64,000 nt of DNA from Apostichopus japonicus (lineage: Eukaryota > Echinodermata > Holothuroidea > Aspidochirotida > Stichopodidae), in the NCBI RefSeq assembly GCF_037975245.1, contig NC_092576.1, positions 12,143,111 to 12,207,110 on the forward strand. Direction: 5' to 3'. The notes under the pieces are model-generated. The model had not been told where the DNA came from. It did not search any database and saw nothing but the letters and a program-made list of their open reading frames with translations. The translations under genes and the position numbers were made by a program. Positions 45,593 through 55,939 of the stretch are shown here, in pieces. Numbering within the stretch: position 1 is the stretch's first letter; each line of letters starts with the position of its first letter.

Positions 45593-45868
45593 AGATGAAA
45601 TGTATAGTTATCTACAAGTTACCATAAAGAGCACAAAGAGGTGAATACATAGTGACTAGAAACCATGCACATTTTCAGACTGATTTCAGAACCCCTTGTA
45701 GAATTTCTTTTGCCCTAAAGTAAATTTTATTTTGAAACCTCACTTAAGTCAAAATGAGTTTGTTTGTATCACAATTGATCTCTTGACAATCTAAATAAAA
45801 TAAAACTGTTAGCAAACTGCTTATCCACTGTAGAGAGCCTGTGTAATAGAATGTGTAAAAGTAAGTTG

Positions 45869-45907
45869 GCCTGACGTTTCGATCCTACCAGGATCTTCTT
45901 CAGAGGC
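45869..45907 (-). ncRNA. Hammerhead-ribozyme-like motif
   Basis: Minus strand GCCT-CTGAAGA-A-GATCC-TGGTA-GGATC-GAAAC-GTC-AGGC: GCCT/AGGC can close stem I, GATCC/GGATC is a hairpin, and the CTGANGA and GAAAC boxes and a GTC cleavage triplet are present. An extra A before stem II departs from the consensus. Such small motifs occur in Penelope-like elements. Decayed relatives lie at 772-815 (+) and 42436-42477 (-). Confidence 0.45.
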
Positions 45908-46145
45908 TAAAATAAAGAATACTTGTAAAGAGGCTTAAACACCAAGGAAGAGTTATGTTTATAAAGAAATAGTTAAAAATTTTAGGAAGAAACAACTTCA
46001 ACCATCCTTTCTATGAACAGGTGGGTTTACTCTAAAGTTTGCATTCTAATAATCTTACTATTTAGAACTATAAGCAATTTGTTTCATGAGGCTTAGATTG
46101 TTAGTGAAATATTTTTCCATCTTCACCAAATAAACATTTCATTTA

Positions 46146-46232
46146 TGCACGGGAGATGCATCACAAAATGCAGCATACAACGATCACAAAATGCAGCATA
46201 CAATGCATCATAAAATGCAGTGTACAATGCGT
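46146..46232. repeat. ~28-bp tandem repeat, 3 copies
   Basis: ATCACAAAATGCAGCATACA-type units in tandem. Confidence 0.8.
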
Positions 46233-47114
46233 CACATTTCTCCGAGGGAATCAACTAACGAACTTGTGTATATATTAGCGTTACTAGTGACAAAACATGT
46301 GGCATGGGAGCACACAACTAACAAGTTTAAGGATTAGTCAATGACAATTACTATTTGAAAACCCATTTTGCATGACGAGTTCAGAACACCTACTGTTCAA
46401 TCCACACTTCTCGAAGTGTCTAAATTTCGTTTTTATAAGTTATTTATGAAAATGAACATGCAATATTCTTCATCCGAAACTTCTCTAGGCACCAAAGACA
46501 CGCATGACCAGGGCACATTTGTTGTAAATCACAGACAATGTAAAATAAACATAAGATCGTCTGCCACAGTTAGCTAAGTTAAAGGGATATTCTATTGGCT
46601 AAAGTTTGATAACAAATTTCCTCATCTATAGATCAAAACCACATTCTCATCGTATTTAATTTCACTAAGATAGGACTTTAAATTTTATTCAAATCCGATG
46701 ACATTTTGAATGTTTCTGGTCACAGTATCCTAAAACAAGCTGCAGAACTAACATGGCCTTATTAAATGTTAAGTATTTATCTACATATGAAAATGTTATT
46801 TCTACACCTTTGTACTTTGGTAAATTACTAATTACATAGCAGTCCATTTGGCATTCTAGTTGTGTCACATTTCAAGGAAAACTCAACAAGAATCTTATAA
46901 TAGGAAAGTAAAGCTTTTGAATACATTTACGGCATCACAGATCACTTAACTGTCTTCCACTTTCTAAAGTAAGAGATGGTTTAGAGGTGTAGAGAGTGAT
47001 AAATGTTTATAACTTCAATCAATTAGCCTATATCTCGAGAATAACATTATGCATTATCAGAATATCCCTTCAACTCAGTTCAGCTCTTTCACCGTAGAAA
47101 TCTAATGTGATACA

Positions 47115-47225
47115 TCAGTGGATATAATAATTAACTTGGACGGCAGGTGGGATCAGAACGACAGGTGGGATCAGAATTGACGCGGTAGTTGCTTGTTGTG
47201 GTTTGGCCTTTGTTGGAATGCTAGC
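47115..47225 (-). CDS. Candidate terminal exon, copy 1 of a duplicated pair
   Basis: After TTTGTACAG|GCT the frame reads ASIPTKAKPQQATTASILIP then PVVLIPPAVQVNYYIH and TGA. A paralogous copy lies at 48975-49054. The 36 codons include an internal repeat (ILIPPVV / LIPPAV) produced by a short tandem duplication of the DNA. Confidence 0.22.
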   Translation of the reverse strand, partial: ASIPTKAKPQQATTASILIPPVVLIPPAVQVNYYIH

Positions 47226-47814
47226 CTGTACAAACAAGCAAAGCGCCTCAATAAACATGAACACGTAGAATTCAGGCAACAATGATTGATTTGTGTTGAC
47301 ACAGCAGATCTCATATATTTACTAATACAACTCTATGCATATGTGTATAAAGACAAAATTACCACTGTTATCCATATTGCAAAATGGGGAATTATTTAAA
47401 AAAAAATTAATTACACTTCACATTCAGTGATAATGAAACATCAAACAATACGTGTAGAAAAGGCTAATGCGCTTAGACATATGGCCCCAATCATCATGCA
47501 GAGAAGTTAATGATTGAAATTTTCTTTTTCAGAGTTATAATGCATTAGCATATCAATACACTACAGTTATTTAGGTAAGTATTGATAACTTCCGAGTCAC
47601 ACCCCATAGGCTACAACAACGTTGGAACCGACTGTCCAATGCAAGATCAAAACTTTAACGTGGTCAACTAAGGAAAAATGAGTGTGGAACTATGCCAACC
47701 ACAACTATATTTGCTTCAAGTTTACTTGGAAACAAAAAGTCTGTAAATTTATCAATTATGAAGATGAGAACTGCATGCAAAATTTCACCAGGCACTGTAA
47801 TAATATGTTCTTCT

Positions 47815-47920
47815 TTAATTAATTTTCCTCTGGACTGTCCTTTTAAAGCTTATCGTGACCTCCACTGATATATGGACTTCACCGTCGGGAGGCGTCTCTG
47901 CCTTTGAGGTAATTGTTAGT
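47815..47920 (-). CDS. Candidate terminal exon, unidentified
   Basis: After TGTAG|A the frame reads LTITSKAETPPDGEVHISVE then VTISFKRTVQRKIN and stops at TAA. The alternating hydrophobic pattern suggests beta strands. It is short, so chance is possible. Confidence 0.2.
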
Positions 47921-48499
47921 CTACATTACAAGTTAACGTCAAAGGCAGAAGAAATATATTTAAAGTTGTAAAAAATGAAGATGGACACACGTGGGAATTT
48001 TCACGTTCATTTAGAAAGTGTAAGGTCAGGTTCAAATTCCGTTGCTATGCTATTTTATTCGTTGATATGGCAAGCTTGGAAAGTAGTTATATTTTGCGTA
48101 ACAGTATTCAGACTGGCCAAATAGACCGACGACTACACCGGGAACTATCTTTTCTGAAACAGCGCTCTCTCTTTTTATCAATCATAGTGGGTGGGAGTGG
48201 CTTCCACCGTCATCGTCAGTCGGGGGAAAAGATGCACAGTCGGGTGATTTATTTACATCACGTCGTGAAAGAATCAGACCGCTTCTATAGACATAACTAT
48301 AGACTTTATTTATAGTCTGAATATACCCCAGAATGCACCATTTGAAGTCTAAACTTTATTGTTGTCCCTGGGCAAGTTGACGACGTTGAAATAATTCTGA
48401 CTTCATAAATATGGAACGCGAAAAGGGTCACTACACATGAACTTATACAGACTGAGGCAGGCTGAAACGAATCTCCCAAGATAAACGGATGTGTCTAAA

Positions 48500-48690
48500 C
48501 AAACACCTCTAAAACGAAGATCGGTGACAGAAGACTGGTGAAATCTCGAAAACGAAGACACCTAAAACGAAGACCGAAGATAGAACACTGGAAAAAATCG
48601 AAAACAAATAAAGAAGTCTTCGTTTTTCAATCTTCGTTTTCGAGATTCGCAGTATAGGCAAATCTCGAAAAGGAAGACCGAATAACGGAG
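48500..48690. repeat. CGAAAACGAAGA direct and inverted repeats
   Basis: AAATCTCGAAAACGAAGA at about 48540 is inverted as TCTTCGTTTTCGAGATT at about 48641, with more AAAACGAAGA copies between. Confidence 0.7.
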
Positions 48691-48974
48691 ACCTGCATTA
48701 ATATTCAATTAAAACAGATACACTCGCCATGAAACTCTTTCGAGTATATCATACAAGGTTTAATGGCCGTGTCAGCCCTAGGGACGGGGAGTGGGGATTA
48801 TGAAACTATTAGTTCGTGGTAAGGAGCAAGTCATGTAAGCTTATGGGCATCCGTACAACTGTGATCTATTTCGGCTTTTCCCAAATATCGACCACCATTG
48901 GCTTTATTTGTCAGTTTTAGTGGATCTCTCAATGCTTTATATTGCCTGTCTCCTCTTCTTTGGGAAATGAACAT

Positions 48975-49054
48975 CTATGAAGTATCAACGACAGGTGGGA
49001 TCAGAATTGACGCTGTAGTTGGTCGCTCTAGTTTGGACTTCGTTTGAAAGCTAC
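48975..49054 (-). pseudogene. Candidate terminal exon, copy 2 (frame-shifted at its border)
   Basis: Reads SFQTKSKLERPTTASILIPP then VVDTS and a TAG stop. TTASILIPPVV is shared with the copy at 47115-47225. Relative to copy 1 it lacks one base next to the acceptor (GTAGC for GCTAGC), so it would not splice in the same phase. It is probably a decayed duplicate. Confidence 0.22.
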
Positions 49055-50236
49055 CTCGTGCAAACAAGCAAAGCGGCTTCAATAAATATGAACATTAAAA
49101 TTCAAACAACAATGATTGATATGCAATGACTCAACACATTTCATAGTGTATATAGACACATTCACCACTGTTATCCATATTGCAAAAAGGGGAACTACTT
49201 AAAAAAAAAAATTACACTAAACGTCTGGCAATTGCGTCAGTGATCATAAAGCATCAAACAATACGTGTAGAAAAGACTTATATGGTTAGACATATGGCCC
49301 CAATCATCATGCAGAAAAGTTAATGATAGCATAGCAGCACCTCATTTTTTATTAAGTCTTTCATTCGCTTCTGGCCATCCTATAAAGATTCAGCACACTA
49401 ATTAAATCAGTCTTTATTAAATATATTGAACCAATAAGGCACAAAATGCAAAAGCCTACAGCAACAATATAAAAACACCTGTTCTAAATGATAATAATTA
49501 AAGCCCTTAAACGCATATAGTCCAAAACAAATTCAGAAATACGTAAATAGTAAAATAGTTTTAAACAAAGAATACACAAAAGATTAAAACAAAGTAAATA
49601 ATTAAACATAGATAACAATAAGAAATTAGATTACTGTAACGCCGGTGGTAAGATAGTAAGATACTTAAATAAATGAAAGTAAAACTAAGGGACAGTTACA
49701 CTGAAATGAGGATGCTCCTATAAAAGTTAATTAGGTATCTTGAGTACTCCTTTAATAATTAAATACAGGGACGGCTCCTTTAAAATACGTGTGGTCATGT
49801 GACAATGCACAGAGTGAACATTATCTAAGTTCACAATTCCGATTAGGAATTAACTAGAAACTAATTTTATGGCGAATAACGATTTGCTATCGGTTATTCA
49901 CCTTATAACCATTTTATCCTCAACGTGTAACCTATCAAAATGGCTCTATAACAATGGTTGTATATTAGCTAACTTTCCAAAGTTATAATTAAAAAGGTGT
50001 ACATATTTCCCAGTACAAGAAATTAATCTCTTTTTTAATTAAATATCACGGTAGTTGTGCTGCGAATTTTCCCAGATACCTTGCCAAACAACCCCCCTGT
50101 CTAACACCTGTTTGTTAATTTTTGGCACGTTTCCAAAAAACTTTTCATGGAGTAAACTATTTTGGCTCCACTCTAGAATTAATAAGGTCAGTCAGTAAAG
50201 GATTGGTAAAGTTATGCGAAATATTATCTTAGACGT

Positions 50237-50488
50237 TCAAGAAAAGTAGGTTAATATCCCCATAACATTACGGTAAGTACAACACATCTCAAGCCAACCA
50301 GAGTCATTTTGGTTATATAGTCTTGCAGAAAAAAACGCCCAACGGACAATGGTTTTGACAAACACATCATTGACAACTGATTCGGGGAAATCCGAAGTAT
50401 TTTCGCATTTGGTTTTAAAAGTCGATACCATTTCCACTGTGAATTCGAGGGTTGGAGGAACAGACATGTAAACGTCCATTGGAAAGCA
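50237..50488 (-). CDS. Unidentified exon-like ORF (83 codons)
   Basis: After a good acceptor (ACGTTTGTCAG|TGC) the frame runs CFPMDVYMSVPPTLEFTVEM, then STFKTKCENTSDFPESVVND and TIVRWAFFSARLYNQNDSGW to a TGA stop. Codon choice and composition look protein-like, with balanced polar and hydrophobic residues. No family is recognised. A second frame is also open here (start 50508). It could be the last exon of a minus-strand gene whose other exons include the neighbouring ORFs. Confidence 0.3.
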   Translation of the reverse strand, partial: CFPMDVYMSVPPTLEFTVEMVSTFKTKCENTSDFPESVVNDVFVKTIVRWAFFSARLYNQNDSGWLEMCCTYRNVMGILTYFS

Positions 50489-50586
50489 CTGACAAACGTC
50501 AACAGCATATTAAAATATCGTATTGTTGAAGTAAATGTTGCTATGCCTGGTGAATGTTACTAATGAGTTCCATACCTTCTGCAAGG

Positions 50587-50829
50587 TCAATTTTCATTTT
50601 GCCTGTCTTCGTTCTCGTTTATCTGAACTTGATTGAAAATGGCACAACCAAGAAGAGCAACTTCTAGGGCGATACCCAAGCCAACCGATGCCGCAGAAGC
50701 CCGTCCAGCAACCGCTGCGACTGCTCTTACTACTCTTGTTACTTTTGCTACTCTTCTTATTCTTGCTACTCTTCCTAATCTTCCTACTCTTGCTACCCTT
50801 CCTCCTCTTGCTTCTTCTGGTATGTTTTC
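50587..50829 (-). CDS. Unidentified exon-like ORF, cationic repeat plus hydrophobic segment
   Basis: From an acceptor-like CTACACAG|GAA the frame is open for 80 codons to TGA. It encodes ENIPEEARGGRVARVGRLGR, then a regular Arg/Val/Lys amphipathic stretch (residues 11-43), a small-residue hydrophobic segment AASVGLGIALEVALLGCAIF, and a polar end NENEDRQNEN. The underlying DNA is a degenerate trinucleotide-like repeat, open in other frames too, so openness alone is weak evidence. The small-residue and hydrophobic periodicity and the polar tail look protein-like. I do not recognise the family. Confidence 0.3.
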   Translation of the reverse strand, partial: ENIPEEARGGRVARVGRLGRVARIRRVAKVTRVVRAVAAVAGRASAASVGLGIALEVALLGCAIFNQVQINENEDRQNEN

Positions 50830-51320
50830 CTGTGTAGATAACGGAGAGAAAACTTTGAATCATATTTTGTTCACATTGTTTACTGGCAATATGGTCCAAA
50901 TTATTTAGCCCTTTCTTGCATATTGCTGATTTACTGCTCCCAAAATTTATGGGAAGCATATAACTGGTGATGATTTACATTTACTTTAATTCAATAATTC
51001 TTTATCGGACGTAAATTCTAAGTATATTTCTTCAAAGAATGAATAATATATTATTTATCCGATTTTACGAAATCAACTAACTGGAAGAGTAAAGAAAAAA
51101 AAAGACTTCATTCAGCTTTGGATATTTAAATCTCCCTAAAAGTCATTTACAAAATAGATAGTAACTCATTAATACATACACGGTTTACTTTGTCAGTTCG
51201 ATACAATATCTATTCTTGTAGCCTAGCTCTATGAAATCCGCATGGTATTATAGTTATTTTTGACATTTTCAAAGTTGAAGTGTACGTTCTATTCGATATA
51301 TCAGTTCTAGTTTATTGACT

Positions 51321-52132
51321 TTAAAGGGTGTGAAGACTCGCGCAAAAAGAAACGTCTAATGCCGGTAATTTGACCTAGTTTCGAATGAGGTGTAACAGAA
51401 GTTTTAAACACCACCATCGATCCCAGAAAATACACACACAGCTTGCTAACGTCGGTAATTAGACACTAGTGTACAGTCAGTACATACAGCTGCAGCACAG
51501 TATACAATCGATACAGCGATGGAAATCTCAGGTCCAGCTAAAGATAACAATTAAGGTATCACGTTTCATTACTGTCTGCATTTTGTAGCGACACGAAAAA
51601 AAAACGTCACTTTCAAGCAACAGAAAGTTAACTTTTTCAGATGGCCGCCCGTATGGAAAGCCGTTTTAACATTTAATAAGGAATTTCAGATATCTCGAAA
51701 TAATTTCAGATATCTCAAATTAAATTACAGATATCTCCAATTTATTTAAGATATCTACAAATAATTGCAGATATCTTAAAATCAATTTCAGATATCTCGA
51801 AATACCAGGGAATTTCAGATATCTGAAATTGAATTCGAGATATCTCGAATTGAATTTCAGATATCTCGAATTCAATTTCGGATATCTCGAATTCAATTTC
51901 AGATATCTGAAATAGAATTTTGGATATCTCGAATTCAATTTCAGATATCTCGAATTCAATTTCAGATATCTGAATTAGAATTTCAGATATCTCGAAATCT
52001 ATTTAAGATATCTCGAATTCAATTTCAGATATCTGAAATAAGAAACAATTTCAGATATCTAAAATTCCCGATTAAATGTTAAAATGGCTTTCCATACGCC
52101 CGCGCTTTGGGGCGAGTCTCCGATGCCTTTAA
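51321..52132 (+). mobile_element. MITE family A, copy 4, interrupted by a nested element
   Basis: Left part 51321-51649 and right part 52099-52132 together restore the family A unit. The gap is a second terminal-inverted-repeat element (51650-52098). Confidence 0.8.
51650..52098. mobile_element. Nested MITE with AGATATCT array
   Basis: Long terminal inverted repeats: CGTATGGAAAGCCGTTTTAA on the left, TTAAAATGGCTTTCCATACG on the right, with GGGAATTT-type sequence further in. The interior is about 18 spaced copies of the palindromic core GATATC set in AATTTC/GAATTC-type spacers. Possible 4-bp target duplication GCCC. Confidence 0.75.
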
Positions 52133-52356
52133 GGTGATGAAGGTGCACAATGTGTAAGATATAAGTGAACATTTTATGTCACAATATCACCTTGTGGTCT
52201 GGGATGGAAATGGAATGACCGATTAACAAACAGCTGAATAGAAACAGTCGAAATGGTGAGACTGTGTTGGACAAAATGTATTATTTAATTATTAAAATTA
52301 CTAAATGGCATTGCTTTAGTGACACAGAAGGTGTAAAGCAGAAGCAAACCACAAAT

Positions 52357-52683
52357 CTAACTTCTGCTGAATGTCGCCATGTGTCCTTTTTCATAACTAT
52401 ATGAACATTCAAGAGTGGACGCACTGTCTAGAATAAACATGTTCCGGTTAACAAATATAAAGGAATCAATATTTATGAAAACATATCCAATTAGATTAAC
52501 ACTTTCTTGTGCAGCTAATTCTACTCGAGCTGCAGCTGCAGCTATATCTTTCCCTATAGCATCAGAAAGGTCGGTATCAGCAATAATATGAGTATAAATA
52601 TGGATATGAATATTAACTAGTCGCAGCAAGGTAGATTGAATTATCCGGCCAAAAATGCTTTCAATTACATTGACAAAATACAT
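52357..52683 (-). CDS. Unidentified ORF with Ala-rich helical core
   Basis: Open from ATG for 108 codons. The centre reads DLSDAIGKDIAAAAARVELA then AQESVNLIGYVFINIDSF; the end is CSYSYEKGHMATFSRS. The N-terminal part (HIHIYTHII) looks like translated AT-rich repeat, so the true start or exon border is probably internal. No family is recognised. Confidence 0.22.
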   Translation of the reverse strand: MYFVNVIESIFGRIIQSTLLRLVNIHIHIYTHIIADTDLSDAIGKDIAAAAARVELAAQESVNLIGYVFINIDSFIFVNRNMFILDSASTLECSYSYEKGHMATFSRS

Positions 52684-53150
52684 TGATCACGTAAGACAAA
52701 ATCAGTAAATACCAGAATCTCAGTAAGCAAGCCTACACAGATTTCCACAGCTTGAAGTTTACTCGTAGCCACCATTTTCAAGATCGTTGATACTGTACGT
52801 TGCCTTCTAAGAGGTTATTCACATCTGTCTATAACAGAAATATTCGATATTTAAGAGGGTTATACTCTGGTATAAAAAATATATCAACGTCAAACAGTCT
52901 TGTTTTACTTTTACAAATGTTTGTTGAAATAATGGTCTGAGGCATTCTTACTCGTTCCACAATAACACACCAAAAGCCCCTGAACTGACGCATTATCATA
53001 TTGCTTTTGCTTGGTGTTGTGTTTTTTGTAATAATTTGTGATAATCCGTCAAGCTCGTTGATATATGTTGTTACGTTTACGTTAATAGCTTAGATGAATA
53101 AACCTGCAGTGACCAGGTTATGCGTGCCATGCGTTAAAAGTGAAACATAT

Positions 53151-53332
53151 TTGTTAAAGCTTCTCGGCCTTTTGGCTAAGATCATGTGTAGTATCTGTTC
53201 CCTTTCCAGGGAATGGTGATGCACACCCGACAATGATCACACAGTCACAGTCCCGACGCAAGGGACTGGGGTTGAGAGCGGATCAGTCGTTCGGTAGTTT
53301 GGTTTTTCGTGCCCAGGTTCTTTCCTGGGCGA
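53151..53332 (+). ncRNA. U2 snRNA 5'-domain-headed repeat, copy 1
   Basis: From 53158, AGCTTCTCGGCCTTTTGGCT AAGATCATGTGTAGTATCTG matches the first ~45 nt of U2 snRNA, including the branch-point recognition word GTAGTA. The rest is not U2. It ends with TTTTTCGT followed by the hairpin GCCCAGG-TTCTTT-CCTGGGC, arranged like an Sm site plus terminal stem-loop. It is either a variant snRNA gene or a U2-headed SINE. Confidence 0.5.
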
Positions 53333-53346
53333 CATTTTCTTAAAAA

Positions 53347-53534
53347 GTATTTGTTAAAGCTCCTCGGCTCTTTGGCTAAGATCATGTGTAGTATATTTTC
53401 ACCTTCGAGGGGAATCGTGATACACACATGACGATGATTACACAACAACAGTCTAGATGCAAGGGGACTGGGGTTGAGAGCGGATAAGTCGTTCGGTTGT
53501 TTGGTTTTTCGTGCCCAGGACCTTTCCTGGGTGA
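53347..53534 (+). ncRNA. U2 snRNA 5'-domain-headed repeat, copy 2
   Basis: Diverged tandem copy ~196 bp downstream. AGCTCCTCGGCTCTTTGGCT precedes the retained GTAGTA. The same tail follows (GACTGGGGTTGAGAGCGGAT, TTTTTCGTGCCCAGG, CCTGGGT). The U2 stem I pairing is weakened. Confidence 0.45.
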
Positions 53535-53624
53535 CTTTTCATAAAAAAAATTATTTGATATAGCCCACAATGTCACTGTGATAATCAGAACCAACAATTG
53601 TGATTAGTTTGTGTAACCTGTATC

Positions 53625-53702
53625 CTAGCGTCAGACCTACCGCAGGAAACCAAAGACGACAACGTTGTCGTTTTTGGTTTCCTGCGGTAGGCCTGACGCT
53701 AG
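53625..53702. repeat. Near-perfect 78-bp palindrome
   Basis: CTAGCGTCAGACCTACCGCA at the left is mirrored by TGCGGTAGGCCTGACGCTAG at the right, with AAACCAAA/TTTGGTTT and a GACGACAACGTTGTCGTT centre. Only about two positions mismatch. It lies just after the U2-like repeats. Confidence 0.9.
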
Positions 53703-54892
53703 GCATAGTTGAACAACAAACTCCAAAGCTGTACCTTCGCCAAGTAAAGTGCAGTATGACAATTGAAAACTTCAACACTTCAAGGAATTTGGCCTATATA
53801 GAATACCCCGCTACGTGAAAGCCCCTTCCAATCGCGTGGCTACGTCAATATTCCCAAAGGTTTACCCGGGAATGACTGCACCGGCTCCGTCAAGAAGAAG
53901 TCTTTTGTTAGGCGAGTTAAATGATAATTAATTTTGAAAACGGATACTTCGTCAAAGACCCTACAATAATTATAATTATCATTGACCCTAATCGTTTGCT
54001 ACGCGAGTTCAATGTTCGAAAAGATTGAAAATGTATCTAAGTACAAGCATTCTCCTGGATAGGCTACATCGGCTCTCGGAGAACAACCCCTCATTGACAT
54101 TATGTCCGATAACAAACAAAAGAGCGTGTTTCGAGAGAGAGAAATAGGATTACTTTAAAAAGGAGAGAAAATATTCAATTTTCGATACTAAAACGTAAAA
54201 AAGAAAGAAATTCATTGAGAAAAACTTATTTTGACTCTAAGATCTAGAGAAAATATTCAATGTCCGAAAATGGGGGGGGGGGGGGGGATCATTAATGCTC
54301 TAGAAAGGAGAGAAATTGCTCAATGTCCAATTCTTTTAAAAAAATTATTGATACACATTGTTATTAATAACCAATCTATTTCTGTGAATTCTGTGAAAAG
54401 TGAATATTGATGGTATTCTTTCATGTCGAAAGTGGCGGCGCTGAGGAGGGCGTGAGGGGTCATTCGCCCCCAAGACATTCCTCTTACCCCCCAAATCGGC
54501 CCCACCAGATCTGGTACTTATCCCAAATATGTAGAGCTACAATCGCTTGTGGAAAAGGGGCTGTGACCACAGTACCCTTCAAATCTCCCCAAAATATATT
54601 GCCGTGGAAATGACATATTAGCTGGTTTCGTGTAGGTTCCTGCATCCATGAGTTTATCTACGTTCAGCATTCAGTGATCAATGAAAGTTAATGCGAACAA
54701 CAGGTTAACCGCAATGGTCTTGTACCAGCTCTAATCACTATTTTTAGTGAACATAATCAAACATTTCCACTGTAAGGTTATCAAATTACTAGGTATGTTA
54801 CTACATTGTTGCTACATAACACTTGTTTTATGCACGTGACGTATGTACTTTTATCTTTTACAGATACATGCAGTGCACGGTATACATATCAC

Positions 54893-55939
54893 CATAGGCG
54901 TAGGAGCCTCATTTGAGTTGGGGGGGGGGGGGCTGTAACGACTTGCCCGAAAAATATAACCAAAATTTTTCGCGCGCTCCGCGCGCGTTCCACATGTTAA
55001 TCTGCATATCATATAGGCATTCATCAGTTATCACATCACATGCCATTAACATAAAATCATTTTCCGTGTTATTACCCTTCCATATTGGTTATAATTATTG
55101 GGGAAGTCCTTACAACAATAATGATAATAATATAAGTTTAACCATTGAAAAACACATTGCAAATTATTCTTCTTTCAGTAGGTGCCAGTGGCGGAGCTAG
55201 GGGTATTAGACAGGGGAGAGAGAATGGTCTGTAGGGGCACTTTTGACACTATCTAATCGGAGCGCCACCACAGGTTGGCGCGGAGCGTACAGAAATTTTT
55301 TGATTAAAGATACTCCCTAGATTGCCGGAAATGACCCTTTCCAGGCCTTGCTAATTTGCAGATAAACAAAGAATAAATAGGTGTCATCGCCATTTGTCAG
55401 AAATTTGCACCAACAAAATGTGACAAATATCAATAGGTATTTCAGAGCGCAATAAAAAAGTCAATAATCGCGAATAAGTAGAAAGTGGTAAAAAGCTGAA
55501 AAGGGCGCCAGCAGTCCATATGAGTCCGCCAGGGTGGGGGGGGGGGCATCCGCCCCCTCTGACTGTATGGACGCTCCGCTACTGGTAGGTGCCCGAAAAA
55601 TTCTCAGCATATTGCCCAAATTTTCACCCAAAAAATGAAAAACACACTGCAAATTATTCTTCTTTCAGTAGGTACTCGAAAAATTCTCATCATATTGCCC
55701 GAATTTTCAACAAAAAAATTGAAAAACACATTGCAAATTATTAGTCTTTCAGTAGATGCCCGAAAAATTCTCAGCATATTGCCGAATTTTCACCCCAACA
55801 AATTTGAAAAACACACTGCAAATTATTCTTCTTCCAGTAGGTGCCCGAAAAATTCTCAGCATATTGCCCGAATTTTCACCAAAAATATCGGTTGGGGGGG
55901 GGGCTGCAGCCCCCCAGCCCCCCGCCTCCTACGCCTATG
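54893..55939. mobile_element. hAT-like element, 8-bp TSD CATATCAC, host of a nested element
   Basis: Ends CATAGGCGTAGGAG and CTCCTACGCCTATG; flanks CATATCAC at 54885-54892 and 55940-55947. It carries four tandem copies of a ~75-80-bp unit (GAAAAACACA..TTCTTCTTTCAGTAGGTGCCCG..). One copy is interrupted by the nested element at 55186-55584. Confidence 0.88.
55186..55584. mobile_element. Nested hAT-like element, 8-bp TSD GTAGGTGC
   Basis: Ends CAGTGGCGGAGC and GCTCCGCTACTG; exact flanking duplication GTAGGTGC (55178-55185, 55585-55592). It is inserted in the tandem-repeat region of the larger element. Confidence 0.88.

Larger units (their letters stand above)
42761..47114. other. Region downstream of the ITM2-like stop codon
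   Basis: Possible 3' UTR (ATTAAA near 43271; overlapping AATAAA-type signals near 45794), then the minisatellite and minor tandem repeats. No other gene recognised. Confidence 0.5.
47130..49330. repeat. Pair of ~360-bp direct repeats (47130-47520, 48975-49330)
   Basis: Both copies start CGACAGGTGGGATCAGAATT and end CCCCAATCATCATGCAG..AAGTTAATGAT, in the same order and orientation, about 1.84 kb apart. The repeats include the candidate minus-strand terminal exons. No TG..CA LTR-like ends were seen. Confidence 0.75.

Noticed and set aside
47130-49330. LTR retrotransposon (direct repeats as LTRs)
   Set aside because: No TG..CA ends, primer-binding site or retroelement coding between the copies; a segmental duplication fits better.
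50594-50959. Lys/Ser-rich minus ORF (121 codons) as a nuclear protein
   Set aside because: It is another frame of a trinucleotide-like repeat; the frame read from 50829 looks more protein-like, and even that is uncertain.
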